From: Nematostella vectensis
Taxonomy: Eukaryota; Cnidaria; Anthozoa; Actiniaria; Edwardsiidae
Assembly: GCF_932526225.1 (NCBI RefSeq)
Contig: NC_064042.1
Span: 7,931,540-7,991,539, forward strand
Direction: 5' to 3'
DNA length: 60,000 bases
This document shows positions 10,730 through 22,348 of the stretch, in pieces. Positions within the stretch are counted from its first letter, which is position 1; each line of letters starts with the position of its first letter. The translations under genes were made by a program, and so were the position numbers. The notes beneath the pieces are model-generated. The model did not search any database and was not told the DNA's origin. It saw only the letters and a list, made by a program, of their open reading frames with translations.

Positions 10730-11420
10730 TCTCGCCATAAGGATAGACATCTTGTACTCTGGCCAAACTAGATTCTTCTCGTAAAAACAGCTTACCTTCT
10801 ACTACAAGTAGCCAAACTTGGTGCTTTACGCCATAAGGATATACCTACCTGTACTTCAAGCAGCCAAACTTGATGCTTTCGCTTTAGGATAGACTTATCT
10901 GTACTTCAAGTAGCCAAACTAGAGGTTATCGCCTAAGCATAGATTTATCTGTACTTCAAGTAGCCAAACATGATGCTTTACGCCATTAGGATAGACCTAC
11001 CCGTACTTCAAGTAGCCAAACTTGATGCTTTCGCTTTAGGATAGACTTATCTGTACTTCAAGTAGCCAAACTTGATGCTCTCGCCTAAGCATAGATTTAT
11101 CTGTACTTCAAGCAGCCAAACTTGAGGCTATCGCCTAAGCATAGATTTATTTGTACTTCAAGTAGCCAAACTTTATGCTCTCGCCTAAGGATAGACTTAC
11201 CTTGTACTCCAAGTAGCCAAACTTGAGGCTATCGCAATGAGGACAGACGTACGGATCTCCAAGTAGCCAAATTTGCTGCTTTTCGCCATAAGGATTGACT
11301 TACCTTGTAATCCAACTAGCCAAACTTGATGCTCTCGCCATACAAGGATACAACGGTTTTACTCTATGTAACAAAACTTGGTGCCTCTCGCCATAAGGAT
11401 AGCCTTACCTGTACTTAAAG
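10730..11420 (-). repeat. Minisatellite derived from exon 1 end plus its 5' splice site
   Basis: About 12 copies of a unit of about 50 bp. Read on the minus strand, each repeats the end of exon 1 (AGCATCAAGTTTGGCTACTT, encoding SIKFGY-like residues) followed by a TACAGGTAAG or TACAGATAAG junction. Several copies keep a consensus CAG|GTAAG donor, for example near 11404-11412. Confidence 0.85.
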
Positions 11421-11966
11421 TAGGGTTCAGGATTGGCCAAGGGGGTGCGCAGTCAAAGGTATCATAAGAAAAAAGCTTAGTATTTGAAGATTTCTTAATA
11501 AGAAATGACCCACTTTTTGGCTTCCAGGGAGAGGGGGGGGGGGGGGGGGGGTGCGCGCGCACCCCTCTGTGTACGCGGTTGTGGCTTACCTGACATGACG
11601 GAAAAACGTGACGTGACGCTTCAAATAAGCCCATTTCACATCGAATAAGGTGGAGAATTCCTCTGAGCACTTAGTAACTTATAGCAAACAAAATATCAAG
11701 TGCGACTTTTTTTAAATTGATGCGACTTTTTTAAAGTGCCATTGAAATTTGAGCTTTTCGTCCCTGAGCTGATACAAAGGGCAAGGATGATCAAGGAAAA
11801 ATTATCTTAAAAAGCCAAAATCTGGTTATGTGCACATAACCTCACATTGTTTGTGTTTTTAAAATCAGTCCGTAATACAAGGAACCTATACCCACTGAAG
11901 AAATTGTGTCTTCTCTCTCTATCTAGAATTGCGCGTTTTCCAGGTTTTTCTGTCATGTCGGCTTAC

Positions 11967-12232
11967 CTGTATTCCATGTATCCAAACTTGATGCTTCTTG
12001 CCATAAGGATGGGGTTCTGGAAAGCTCCCACCGTCAGATCAACAGCCGCGAGTGACGCAATAAACAAGATGGAAACGGTATTGAGACATTCTGTCCGGTA
12101 TATCGCGAGAAGAACAATAGCATTTCCTACAGCGGCCATAATACCGGACACTCCGGAAAGACTAGCGAGTAGAAGGAAGGAAGGATCATGTAGGTCTGAT
12201 GGGCAATTGGGAAAAGAAGAATTATTTGCCAT
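11967..12232 (-). CDS. Class A GPCR, exon 1 (N-terminus to TM2)
   Basis: First exon of the gene completed by 9606-10248. It starts at an ATG (12230-12232) with an NNSS glycosylation sequon in a short extracellular N-terminus. TM1 carries GN at 36-37 and TM2 carries SLAAVDL. It ends at TACAG|GTAAGC in phase 2, after the TM2-TM3 loop segment SIKFGYMEY. Splicing to exon 2 makes a loop that aligns with the intronless paralogue at 31178-32272, which supports the model. As in that paralogue there is no Cys at position 3.25. Confidence 0.85.
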
Positions 12233-12239
12233 CGCTTAG

Positions 12240-13740
12240 TCCTCTGTTGAATTCTTGTTTTGACAGGTCTCTCTCTTTCGTCTCTATATTTCCTTTGATT
12301 CTTGTCTCCTTGAAGACTTCCTCGTGTCCTTGTTTTCGCGTACTCTTTTTCCCTTCCTCCGTCTGATTTATATTTTCTTACTTGCACTTCTTTCCTATTT
12401 CTTTTCTCTATTTCCTTTGCTGCTTTATCTTTGCTTTTTTCCCAGTCCGGACTGGTATCTATGTTTTCACGTATCTTTTATCCATTCCTGTTGTCTGTTC
12501 TATATTATTTGTTTAGTCTTATTATTAGTTTTGTCCACTTTTCTTTATCATCTCATCTTCATTATCTAAATAATTAATACCATCTAACTATGACGTCCAT
12601 TTTTGAGAATCATTTGTAAAAGTGCATTTTACACTTAGATATTTCTTGGTGTATTTCCCTCCAGCAGGCACATTGTATTCCAATCCTTCAGTGATGTACT
12701 CTATTTTCGAAAAAAACTTAAACCAATGGAAAGAAATAAAAACAAGTAAGTAAACTTCTTGGTGTTCGGATTCCCTCTTTTGTATCTATTTTAGCTGCTT
12801 TGCCCTTCCTTAAGTCTAATTCCATCAACTTTCTCTCTCATTCTTTTTGCCACTTGTGCGCTTCAAGTGCTGACACCACGTTTGCTCTTGCAGCTAGCGC
12901 TTTTATATTCGCAAAGGGAAAACAGGTAAATAGTAGAGTTAGGCCTTAAACCAATAGAGCAAATGTTTCCTCTGCCTACAACAGCCAAAGCAGAATCTCC
13001 CCGTCCCAGCGGCGGCGTCAACTGTGCGATGGCTGGGAGGCAGTCTTAATTGTTGTCGTATATTTTCTAGGCTTAAATTAAAAATGGGCTCTTTCAGTTC
13101 TTCTGAATAAGTATCATGTAATATGAGATCAAGTGCATCCTTTCTTGCTTTGCTCCTTGGATTTCTAACGCTTTAATTTCGTACGGAGTTTGTATCAATA
13201 CAGTTTAGAGCCTTCTCAGGTATATTATTAAAACTGCAGGCTTTATTTACGCCTTAGCAATTTGAAATGCAGAAAGGCTCATCAGTCTCGTTTAGTATCT
13301 CGGAATATTCATTATGGTGCACCTGTCAGGCAAATATGATGCCTGTTAATGGCAAAACACTATTTTTCGTATATATTTTTGTTGTTTCAACAATATAAAA
13401 AAAGTCTAAAGTGTTCCTACCAAATAACACCACAAGTTAAAATTGTCCATTTAACATCTCGGGCCCCCCGGTTGCGATAGTTGTGACATATTCAGGGGAA
13501 AATTGTCTCACAAGCATTTAACTGGCACATATTATTCCACATTAAACTAAATAGACGTCACAAATATCACTCAAAGATTGGACAGCTACTTAGATAGCCG
13601 GTTGCAATACTTAGAAGTAAATGAATTGAATTTTGTTTGAATAATGAAAACCTCCTGAATTATTACTCATTGATTGCAAGCGGTATGTATAAAGCAAAAC
13701 ACCTGCATTGATAAAGTGTTAAAAACAAATTTCTTAAATT
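12240..13740. other. Gene-free stretch upstream of the two-exon GPCR
   Basis: The first 330 bp are strikingly C/T-rich on the plus strand (12240-12570) and presumably hold the 5' flank of the GPCR gene. The rest is AT-rich with no recognisable coding sequence or repeat. Confidence 0.5.
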
Positions 13741-14175
13741 TTGAGTTTTTCTTCATTCATTGCGTACGTTTTCCGGCAAACGAATATTACCAAAGAAAAG
13801 GCGGGCGCTCTATTGGCGATATCTGGCGCTGAAGGATTCGACTTTATCGCCAGACAGCTAATTATTCAGGTATACAATGATCGTAAGATATATAATTCTG
13901 CCTTTATGATAACTATGATACTATGACCAAAATTGTATAGCAGGAAATACTTTCAAGGTTGTTCCTGTTTTTTTTCAAAAGGTTTTCTTGAACTGTTGTT
14001 AAGTGGTGTTAAGCAACTAATACATTTCGATGACTTTATTTATTTACATGGCATATTGAGCCGAAGCACTAATTTCTACCCATAGAATATAAAATTGCGT
14101 TTGGTGATTTTCTATACGCTTAATAGTTATGTTAATTTTTGTCAATTTAGAGGTTTACAATAATAATAACTACCA

Positions 14176-14281
14176 GAGAGCATAAAGCATCTTATGCTCT
14201 CTCTTGTCCGTACGGTGAAATATTAGACCGAGGTCTTCGCCGTGCAGAAAAGCCCAAGGTCTGATATTTCCGTACGGACAG
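14176..14281. repeat. Two adjacent hairpins
   Basis: GAGAGCATAAAG pairs with CTTATGCTCTC at 14176-14201. A longer palindrome at 14205-14281 has arms TGTCCGTACGGTGAAATATT and its near complement GATATTTCCGTACGGACA. No ORF. Likely a small foldback element. Confidence 0.6.
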
Positions 14282-14594
14282 AGCAAGCGAGGTTAAAGAA
14301 GGCCAATAACGCCGCCATTTTGTCCTCCCGCTCAATGGCTAGTCACACAAAGCATCCATTCCCATCGGCTAATTTAAGCGAGTAACCAAGATATTTTCAA
14401 TCAAATATTGTCAATAACCTATCAGACTCTATTCGTAGATTGTTATTTTAAAGTTTCCTTACTCAATAAACCGTTTCATTTTCAATGAAAAACAATAACA
14501 AAGGAGTGGGTGATCGACATTCTTTAATAAAAGTTTTATTTATGTTTTTTTCTAAAGAACAAAAAATTTCAAAACGCTTTTTCATCTGCGCTAG

Positions 14595-15398
14595 CAGGCC
14601 CGTAGCCAGGATTTTGAGCGGGGTGGGTCGTTTTTCCATTTAAGCGGACCAAATTTCCGGTATTCCCCTCTCCTCGCCTTATTACACTAGGCAATCAATC
14701 TTGTATTTACAATGTTATTAATAGCTTACTTTTTAATATATAGCCGATAATAATAAAGATAGATTAGAATAGTGTCTGAGTGCCAGTCACGAAGTGCTTG
14801 ATTAACTCCAGCGGAATACCCGACTGATATGAAAAAGAGGCTCCACCGCGACGAAAGAGTGAGAAACATATGTTGCCGCATCTACGCCTGGAATATTATT
14901 CAGGTGTTGTCTAAGTTTCGTCATGAACAGATTATAAATAAAGATGTTATAGTTGTGACTACAGTTAACCCATGCGAAAGCTTGGGCTTATGCATTACAA
15001 CCGGGTGTAAGGCGAAAGGCGTGCATAATCGCTGCTGTGGGGCAAAGCGCACTGCTCGGTATGCGCGGCAAGGGAACCTTGACAATGCGCTTTCGAAATT
15101 GGATGGTTTTACTCCAGCGTATCGTTACAAGCGTACCCCATGAATGAATCGTAAAATCTGCACGCGTTAGCTGCTTGGTAGCGTCAAATTTAGACACCGC
15201 AGTGGGGGGTAGGTGCGATTTTCGAAACATACCTAAAAACGACACCAAACATATAATACATACCGTGCACATATAACGTGCACGGTATATCTCCAGCCAA
15301 ACGTTATATATTTTTGTTTGCTCTGAGCGGACCTACAAGCCGGGTGAGGGGGGGGGGGGTTCGTCCGAACCTCCCGAACCCCCCCTGGCTATGGGCTG
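14595..15398. mobile_element. hAT-like non-autonomous element, 804 bp, 5-bp target duplication
   Basis: Begins CAGGCCCGTAGCCAGG and ends CCTGGCTATGGGCTG, an imperfect terminal inverted repeat. GCTAG is duplicated exactly at 14590-14594 and 15399-15403. The interior has a hairpin (ATACCGTGCAC/GTGCACGGTAT near 15260-15288) and short open frames without recognisable transposase. The ends are shared with the short elements at 21884-22034 and 56599-56757. Confidence 0.75.
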
Positions 15399-15409
15399 GC
15401 TAGTTATTT

Positions 15410-16330
15410 CCGCTCTTTGACTGAAAGACCGGAAGTGCGTATGGTATGGGACATGCGCAGTGTACTTGCAGTGTCTCAAGAGAAGCAAACAATATGTCAT
15501 ACTTTATCGCTTTATTGCGTAAAATTTACAAGATCTGCTGACTATAAGAATACACAAAAACTGCATGTGAAACGTGAGCAGTATATTGTTTACAGTATAG
15601 TTGATAACGTATTCCGACACTTGCTTAACGTTGCGAAAAGGTTCTAGAATTCTTTCTCCAAATGATCTGTTGATAAATCGACAGATAAATTAATAGAAAT
15701 AATACAAGAAGTGGTTTTAGCAGCTTAGAGAATTATTTAAAGGAGGAAGACGATAGGGTGTCTTCGGTAAACCATCAACAGCGGATACAGCTGATATTGG
15801 AAATGTTTTCCACCTGAAAAGACATTTTCAAACCTCCAAATGTCACTATTCCATTTCCTGCGAAGAAACTGCTACACTATAACAGTCTGTAGCACACCAA
15901 TACTCTGCACATGTGGAATATGATAGAACATCATGTGTAACGTGACATTTGTCACTTTGTCACATGTTTCTTTCGGAGCGCATACTTTTCAAGATTAGCT
16001 GATACTTTATTTGTTATTTTATACGAAACAAAATGACACACAAACCACCCACTCCCTTTATCAGGGGATTTTTTAGGGTTAAACTGATAGGGATGCTCGT
16101 CGGGAAATCCTAAAAATACCCCTTAAAAATACCAGCACGACCAAAAAGTGCTACCCTAAAAAATAACCCAGAAGCCCTACAAATACCATTTCTAAAAGAA
16201 AAACCTATTTCTTTTTCGGATACCCCCTAAAAAAATTCGGACTTTTAAAATGCTGCATAACGCCCCCCCCCCCCCTCCCTTCCCCCACCACTACCACACA
16301 CACACACCCCTCTCGTTTCCTTTATGATTT
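15410..16330. other. Gene-free stretch with a poly-C/CA tract
   Basis: No supported gene. A poly-C run and a short (CA)n tract lie at about 16262-16308, and a run of CCCTAAAAA-type motifs at 16070-16250, probably a decayed repeat. Confidence 0.45.
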
Positions 16331-16504
16331 TCATACCTGTTTGAAAGCAAGTCTGAACCTCGTGTTGAAAGCTGTGTAGATGAACGCATTACAAGCGCTG
16401 TTGAAGTAACCGAGAAGAGAAGTGGCGAGGTCAGCGGTTCCCTGTGGGGTTTCCCCTGAGAAGGCCGACCATTGGTTCAAAGTAGCATATGGCATCCAGC
16501 AAAT
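16331..16504 (-). CDS. Multi-exon class A GPCR, exon with TM6 end and TM7
   Basis: The acceptor (TTTCATAG) ends at 16505 and the first codons give ICWMPY, completing the CWxP motif of TM6 begun in the upstream exon. TM7 follows with NAFIYTAFN as the NPxxY equivalent (Pro replaced by Ala) and then a helix-8-like FRLAFK. The frame meets TGA at 16331-16333, but CAG|GTATGA at 16337/16336 is also a donor consensus, so the C-tail may continue in a further exon not identified. Confidence 0.75.
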   Translation of the reverse strand: MCWMPYATLNQWSAFSGETPQGTADLATSLLGYFNSACNAFIYTAFNTRFRLAFKQV

Positions 16505-16930
16505 CTATGAAACAATGATCCATCAATAAAAAACTTATCAAAAACCCATCAGTTAAAATACCCGAATAGTCGTGTTCGTTAACCAGAGAGTATTGATATG
16601 TAATTAAAAAAACTGTCAGTCGACTACCAGTTTTTGGTGAACCAAATTATTAATATCTATTTTAAGTATATCTATGATTCGTCAATACAAAAACATAGGT
16701 ATGTTTATATCTGTCTTACGTATAGCTAATGAGCGAGACAAAAGCTGGTTGGGGGTGTGGCTTGGGCTTTCTTCAATCGTTTAATAAAACCTGGGATACT
16801 CAATGCGAATCTCTCGCCTTTTCGGATAAAGAGTCCCTGGTTTGGTGCTTAGTATCATTCCTTTGGGAATAATTTATATAAATAATTCTATTATATATAA
16901 TTACATTATATTATATATTAATATAAAAAA

Positions 16931-17944
16931 TCAACCTACCCCTCCCCCCATGGGGTGATAATGCCGCTATGATACTCACACCTGGAGCACTGCTATGACA
17001 ACAAGAATCACCCTACCTCTCCCCCATGGGGTGATAATGCTGCTATGATACTCAAGAATCAGCCTACCCCTCCCCCATGGGGTGATAATGCTACTATGAT
17101 ACTCATACCTGGAGCACTGCTATGACAACAAGAATCACCCTACCCCTACCCCATGGGATAATAATGCCGCTAGGATACTCATACCTGGAATACTGCTATG
17201 ACAACAAGAATCGACCTACCCCTACCCCATGGGTTGATAATGCTGCTATGATACTCATACCTGGAATACTGCTATGACAACAAGAACCGACCTACCCCTC
17301 CCCCATGGGATGATAATGCCGCTAGGATACTCATACCTGGAATACTGCTATGACAACAAGAATCGACCTACCCCTACCCCATGGGGTGATAATGCTACTA
17401 TGATAATCATACCTGGAATACTGCTATGACAACAAGAATCACCCTACCCCTACCCCATGGGGTGATAATGCTACTATGATAATCATACCTGGAATACTGC
17501 TATGACGACAAGAATCACCCTACCCCTACCCCATGGGGTGATAATGCTGCTATGATAATCATACCTGGAATACTGCTATGACAACAAGAATCACCCTACC
17601 CCTACCCCATGGGGTGATAATGCTGCTATGATACTCATACCTGGAGCACTGCTATGACAACAAGAATCACCCTACCCCTACCCCATGGGGTGATAATGCT
17701 GCTATGATAATCATACCTGGAATACTGCTATGACAACAAGAATCACCCTACCCCTACCCCATGGGGTGATAATGCTACTATGATAATCATACCTGAAATA
17801 CTGCTATGACGACAAGAATCACCCTACCCCTACCCCATGGGGTGATAATGCTGCTATGATACTCATACCTGGAGCACTGCTATGACAACAAGAATCACCC
17901 TACCCCTACCCCATGGGGTGATAATGCCGCTAGGATACTCATAC
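16931..17944 (-). repeat. 76-bp minisatellite made from an exon end plus its 5' splice site
   Basis: About 13 copies of a unit of about 76 bp in the intron between two GPCR exons. Each copy repeats the last roughly 27 bp of the exon ending at 17945 (minus strand ATTCTTGTTGTCATAGCAGT) and the CCAG|GTATGA donor, then a CCCCATGGGGTAGGGGTAGG-type spacer. Copies differ by single substitutions, mainly GTATGAGTATC versus GTATGATTATC. Confidence 0.95.
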
Positions 17945-18719
17945 CTGGAATACTGCTATGACAACAAGAATGACCTGCGCGGTTCGTCTCTCGCGCGCTT
18001 GTTTTCTAACAGTGTTACTTTCACCGGACGTCTGCGAGGGAGTTGCGTGCGTTATCTTTCCATGGTCGACATGTTTAAAACTTGCTGAACCTGAGTACTC
18101 CGAGGAGGATGTCCCGACGTCTTGGATACCTACTTTGACTGTATTACCCATTGGGTATGAATGACTATCACACCTCGCCTCTACACCATCGCTCAGAACT
18201 TTTACAGGATTACTTTTAATTCCATTCTTTGCTATTTGTGGTTTCAAATCGATAACGCTTTTCGTGCTAACAGCTTTACACTGCGTATCGTTGCATGTCA
18301 TCTTCAAGTCCTCCTCGGTGAACAAGCAATCACGGTTCGGAATCCCGCTGCGATGGTGACCCCTCACATTTGATGAGTTGGTGTTATCATTTGTGCTTTC
18401 AAAAGTTGGCATCACTCTTTTGCGGAATTTCTTTGCCTGTTGGCTGGAGGTGCGGAAGATCTTGTAGTAACAGAACACCATGATCCATGTGGGAACAAGG
18501 AATGTTGAGCCAGATAGAAAGACCCCGTATGCAGAATGCACGCCACCCATTTGCCAAAAGATCATGCAGTGTTTTCGATCGTCTACGTAAACATATTGAT
18601 TCCAACCGACCAGTGGCATGGCTGCTAGGAAAGTGACGTATATCCAGATGAGAATGATAGCATACACGACCTTGGGCTTGGTAAACATCACTTTAGTGGG
18701 ACGAGTGATGCAGAAATAT
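17945..18719 (-). CDS. Multi-exon class A GPCR, exon with TM3 end to TM6
   Basis: A polypyrimidine tract and CTAG acceptor precede 18719, and the donor CCAG|GTATGAG ends the exon at 17945. Its first base completes the Arg of the DRY motif (ID-R-YFC), then come TM4 (VVYAIILIWIYVTFL), an ECL2 with the expected Cys (KHCMIFW), TM5 and a long third intracellular loop of about 130 residues rich in Ser/Thr/Asn. TM6 starts at RRTAQVILVVIAVF. The phases (2 in, 0 out) fit the flanking exons. The long ICL3 and CWxP recall amine-receptor or GPR161-like orphans, but no ligand class can be assigned. Confidence 0.85.
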
Positions 18720-19347
18720 CTAGAAAAAAAAAAGAGTTTAAAGATAAAAAGATAAAATATGCAGTATGCAGCCTTTTTTTTTTCATTATCATCAGACCAA
18801 TCACAGTCCAAAACAAGGCCTTTCTAATAGCGTGGCGAGTGCAAGTAAGCTCAGGTACACTCTTTTTTTTTAAGGAACCATTTCTACAGACTCGACCCAG
18901 TCGTTATTTGATGTTGCGGGGACATCCTGACCGTCATGCACCGTGCGCTTATTCAACCTCCCCAAAATGCATCGCGCGGCGTCTGGGTACGAGAATGCCA
19001 TTTCTATAAGAACGTCCAGCCTGAGATTTCACCAAATTTTAAGAACATGCTAAGAACGTGCCGAGGCTTAGGATAGCAGATTTTCTTTTTTAGTCTTGAT
19101 GCGTTCTAAAAAGCAGAATCAAATTGTGCTCGCAGTAACCAGCTTATTATTGCTATTGATCTTTGGGGAAAATTCTCTTCCTAATAATTCATTGGGTATT
19201 ATATTCTCATATACTCTAAAATTTTAAAACATCGTTAAGAACATATTCTAATTTTCAGTTGAGGCTGAGCCGTTCTTATTTTTGGAGCATATTTTAAGGC
19301 TGGTAACGATGTTCTTAAATGTTAGTGTATATAAGAATATAATACCC

Positions 19348-19501
19348 CAGAGCCGTAACAGGCCACGTAAGATTTGGGGGCACAATACAGAAACATTAAG
19401 AAGATATTGGGGGGGAGGGGCACAGATACGCGCCTTCTGTTCATTTTCTTATAATGTTTGAAAGGGACACATGCCCCCAGTGCTCCCTACTACGGCCCTT
19501 G
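19348..19501. mobile_element. MITE, copy 1 of the CAGAGCCGTAAC family
   Basis: Starts CAGAGCCGTAACAGG and ends CTACTACGGCCCTTG, with internal AAACATTAAGAAG and TGCCCCCAGT motifs. Related copies are at 32298-32440 (right end lost) and 37802-37963. It resembles short hAT-type elements; no target duplication is clear. Confidence 0.6.
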
Positions 19502-19883
19502 TAGTAGAACCGCCAATGAGTCTCATGGCAATTCATTATTTTCACATATGCAAGAGTACAGCTACCTTGATAATTCCGAATTGGCCATCCTCGCACTTTT
19601 GGCCATTATTGTCTAACACATTTACTAGATTATGTAGTAGATCACATACAAATGGCAGGTCTCGCGTGATACCAAATCTTCTATCGGTTCTGATAGGTTT
19701 TATGGCGACATAATCGCCATCAGAATGGATTTTTGGGCGATAGTATTGTTGTTTTGTAGGCATATCAGCATTAGAATATGTGCATCTATTACCTTTATGC
19801 GCTGGTCAGGAGTTTTACCTGGCAAGGGCCACGTATTTGTAGTAGCCAGGACGCTGGTCCATTGAGGCTGAAGGGCGCTGGCC

Positions 19884-20381
19884 CCACAGGTAGCCCAGGC
19901 TCTGTGGATCAATGAGTAGTTTGAGCCGATCGGCTCATTGACCGTTAATAGAGAGAACATATGGAGTTGTTACTTTATGCAAGTATTCTTCCATGAAAAT
20001 GTAATAAATTCAATTCAACTTGATGTAGTACTTGTAGCCGTCTATTATTTCCACGTTTAAGAGATTTAGAGCGCATTTGGGGACGTTTGAGCGATGTTCG
20101 TTGAAATTTAGAATTCCCTCTGAGTGATAGAGGGAATTCTTAACCGAACATCGCTGAATATTTAAAATTGGCCCCAAATGAGCTCGAAATACGCTTATAA
20201 ACGTGTAAATAATAGACAACTACATGTACTACATCAAATTGGATTGAATTTTTTATTTGGATTGAATTAATTTTTATGGAAGAATACTTGCATAAAGTAA
20301 CAACTCCATATGTTCTCTCTATTATGGTCAATGAGCCGGTAGGTTCAAATGTCTCAAAGACAGAGCCTGGGCTACCTGTGG
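19884..20381. mobile_element. Large foldback element, about 500 bp
   Basis: Nearly symmetrical about 20125, where GAATTCCCTC and GAGGGAATTC face each other. Outer ends are CCACAGGTAGCCCAGGCTCT and its complement ending GCCTGGGCTACCTGTGG, and internal arm segments (AGAGAACATATGGAGTTGTT) pair over about 240 bp. The GTAGCCCAGGC terminus recurs at about 26026, 26505 and 34740-34790. ORFs within are artefacts of the palindrome. Confidence 0.8.
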
Positions 20382-21522
20382 TCAATGAACTAGGGGTTTT
20401 AAAGATCATTTATTAAGATACGCGGTTTTTTAACGAAAGATTGGTGTTATTCGCATAAAGTGTTCAAATATGTTTGTTTTCTGGTAAGTGTCTTTCAAAT
20501 CATCAACTCTACCAGGACTGGCATATGCTTCCCCGAACTCTAAGGGATATCCGGAAGAGAATAGTTGAACTGGGAATGGAATTAAGGGCTGAATTTACAT
20601 TATGGAGATATAGTGCGTTGTCTTTAAGTCGACCTTGAGATATGGTGCGTTGTCTTTTAGTCGACCTTGTATTATTTCCATACATTTCTCTTTTGGTGGT
20701 CTTTCTCTCCACCCTCGTCTTTTCTAGTACAAGACTCATGATATGAGATCAAAGACTCTTCCTCATCCATCATTTAGGGTATTCCTCAAAAAACCTGACC
20801 TCGACAAAGGACAACATAACTACCCGATAAAAGAAAAATATAACAAAAGATATTTGCAAGAAATGAAACTAGTGACAATATCCCCACGTGTCTCAAGCCA
20901 TATAAAAAGCGCATCTAAAGCGCTAGTGCGTGTACCTAGAAAAGCTAACTGCCGTGTGCCTTTGTTTTCCAAACATGTCAGGACTTTCCTGGCTAAAACT
21001 ACGCCTAGTCAACCAGAACAGGCTCTTTTTGTATCGCAACCCGCGTTTTCAAAACTGAAAATTTGTTTTAGTTTTCTGTTCCGTCAGTAAAACCATTCTG
21101 AGCCAATCAGAGTCTTGCTTTGTGCACTTTCCTGGCTATCCTCTGGACAAAAACCAGACAGTGTCGCGACAGGAAGCCAGGCAACTGCACTAGGCAAGAG
21201 ATGACAAGAATCAGATTGGCTTAGAATAATTTCACTGGCGGAACCAATCGATGTTTTGAAAATGCGGCGTCGCGATACAACGGTTTCGACAGTAACCTAT
21301 ATTTTTTTATACTCGCTATTTATTGTGTAAATAGAAAAGATAATTGGTTTTAAACAATGGTGTATCTCGCGCAACGAGTGTTGTCAAGTTTGGGCTCCTG
21401 GGCTAAACCGTGCTTCGAAAGAGGAAAAAAATATAGGAAAACACCAAGTATAGACAAGAATGAACAAGACAATCCAGAAGCTGATTTTTACACACATATA
21501 ATCAGAACACCAAGAGCTAGAA

Positions 21523-21523
21523 C

Positions 21524-21605
<82 letters not shown>

Positions 21606-21608
21606 GTA

Positions 21609-21690
<82 letters not shown>

Positions 21691-21708
21691 CAACAACAAC
21701 AACAACAA
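21523..21708. repeat. (AAT)n trinucleotide microsatellite, then (CAA)n
   Basis: About 165 bp of nearly pure ATA/AAT repeats with a few AAA and AGT interruptions, followed by a short (ACA)n run. The poly-Ile, poly-Leu and poly-Val ORFs across it are artefacts. Confidence 0.97.
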
Positions 21709-21883
21709 ACACTACAATAATATCACAAAAAGTTCTCGCCATCGCTCCATGTGGATTGTGTGACAAAATTTTGTGTGGAATAGAATGGCCGTCCGAATAT
21801 GCTGCTGAACTAAGAAATCACCGTCGGAATAGAATGCTCGTCGGGACTGAATGCCTGTTGAATTTGGAATTTCTCAGTAAAAT

Positions 21884-22034
21884 CAGGGGCATAGCCAGGG
21901 GGTGGCCCAGGCCCCCCTCCCTTTTAGAAGCCAAAAATATAGTAAATGTATGAGACATTATCTAAAATGAAGGAGAAAATGCCTTGAAAGGGCCTTTTGG
22001 GCCCCCTCCTGTTAAAAATCCGTCTACACTGCTG
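21884..22034. mobile_element. hAT-like MITE, 151 bp, AAAAT target duplication
   Basis: Starts CAGGGGCATAGCCAGG and ends with a diverged inverse, GTCTACACTGCTG. AAAAT is duplicated exactly at 21879-21883 and 22035-22039. The interior (GCCAAAAATATAGTAAATGT, GGGCCCCCTCCTGTTAAAAA) is shared with the copy at 56599-56757. Confidence 0.8.
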
Positions 22035-22280
22035 AAAATTTCTCACTAAATGAGGGGCTTATTCCATACTTCCTACCACTCATATTTTAAATCGTTCTTT
22101 TACTTTTTCTTTTTCAATCGCCCTAGAACTGTGAACGTAAACTTGCACGAACTAGTGTTTACTACAATTTTGCAGACCGCCATTTTGAAAAATAGGTCAA
22201 GAACGTTTTAAAACAAAACAGGTTTCCCGCGCTCGCCCCAGGCTCTTTAAGACCATTTAGATCGATTCAAAATTATTCTG

Positions 22281-22286
22281 TTTATT
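22281..22286 (-). promoter_or_regulatory. Poly(A) signal of the methyltransferase gene
   Basis: AATAAA on the minus strand, about 65 bp beyond the stop codon at 22349, a plausible distance for 3' end formation. Confidence 0.5.
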
Positions 22287-22348
22287 TCATGTTAAAATCA
22301 ATATCCTACGGGCTGGAAAAATCATGACACATATATTTAAAATGTCAT

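Larger units (their letters stand above)
10249..11966 (-). other. Intron of the two-exon GPCR, filled with splice-site minisatellites
   Basis: This 1718-bp intron has a GTAAGC donor at 11966 and an AG acceptor at 10249-10250, in phase 2 on both sides. It consists largely of two tandem arrays, one derived from each exon-intron junction, plus a segment at about 11420-11960 with a poly-G tract (11527-11551). Confidence 0.8.

Noticed and set aside
13741-13869. Possible exon ending CAG|GTATAC with a GC-richer, protein-like frame
   Set aside because: No convincing acceptor and no partner exon; kept only as a weak candidate.
21357-21953. 198-codon ORF with poly-Ile core
   Set aside because: Runs through the (AAT)n microsatellite and a MITE; the ends have no domain-like content.
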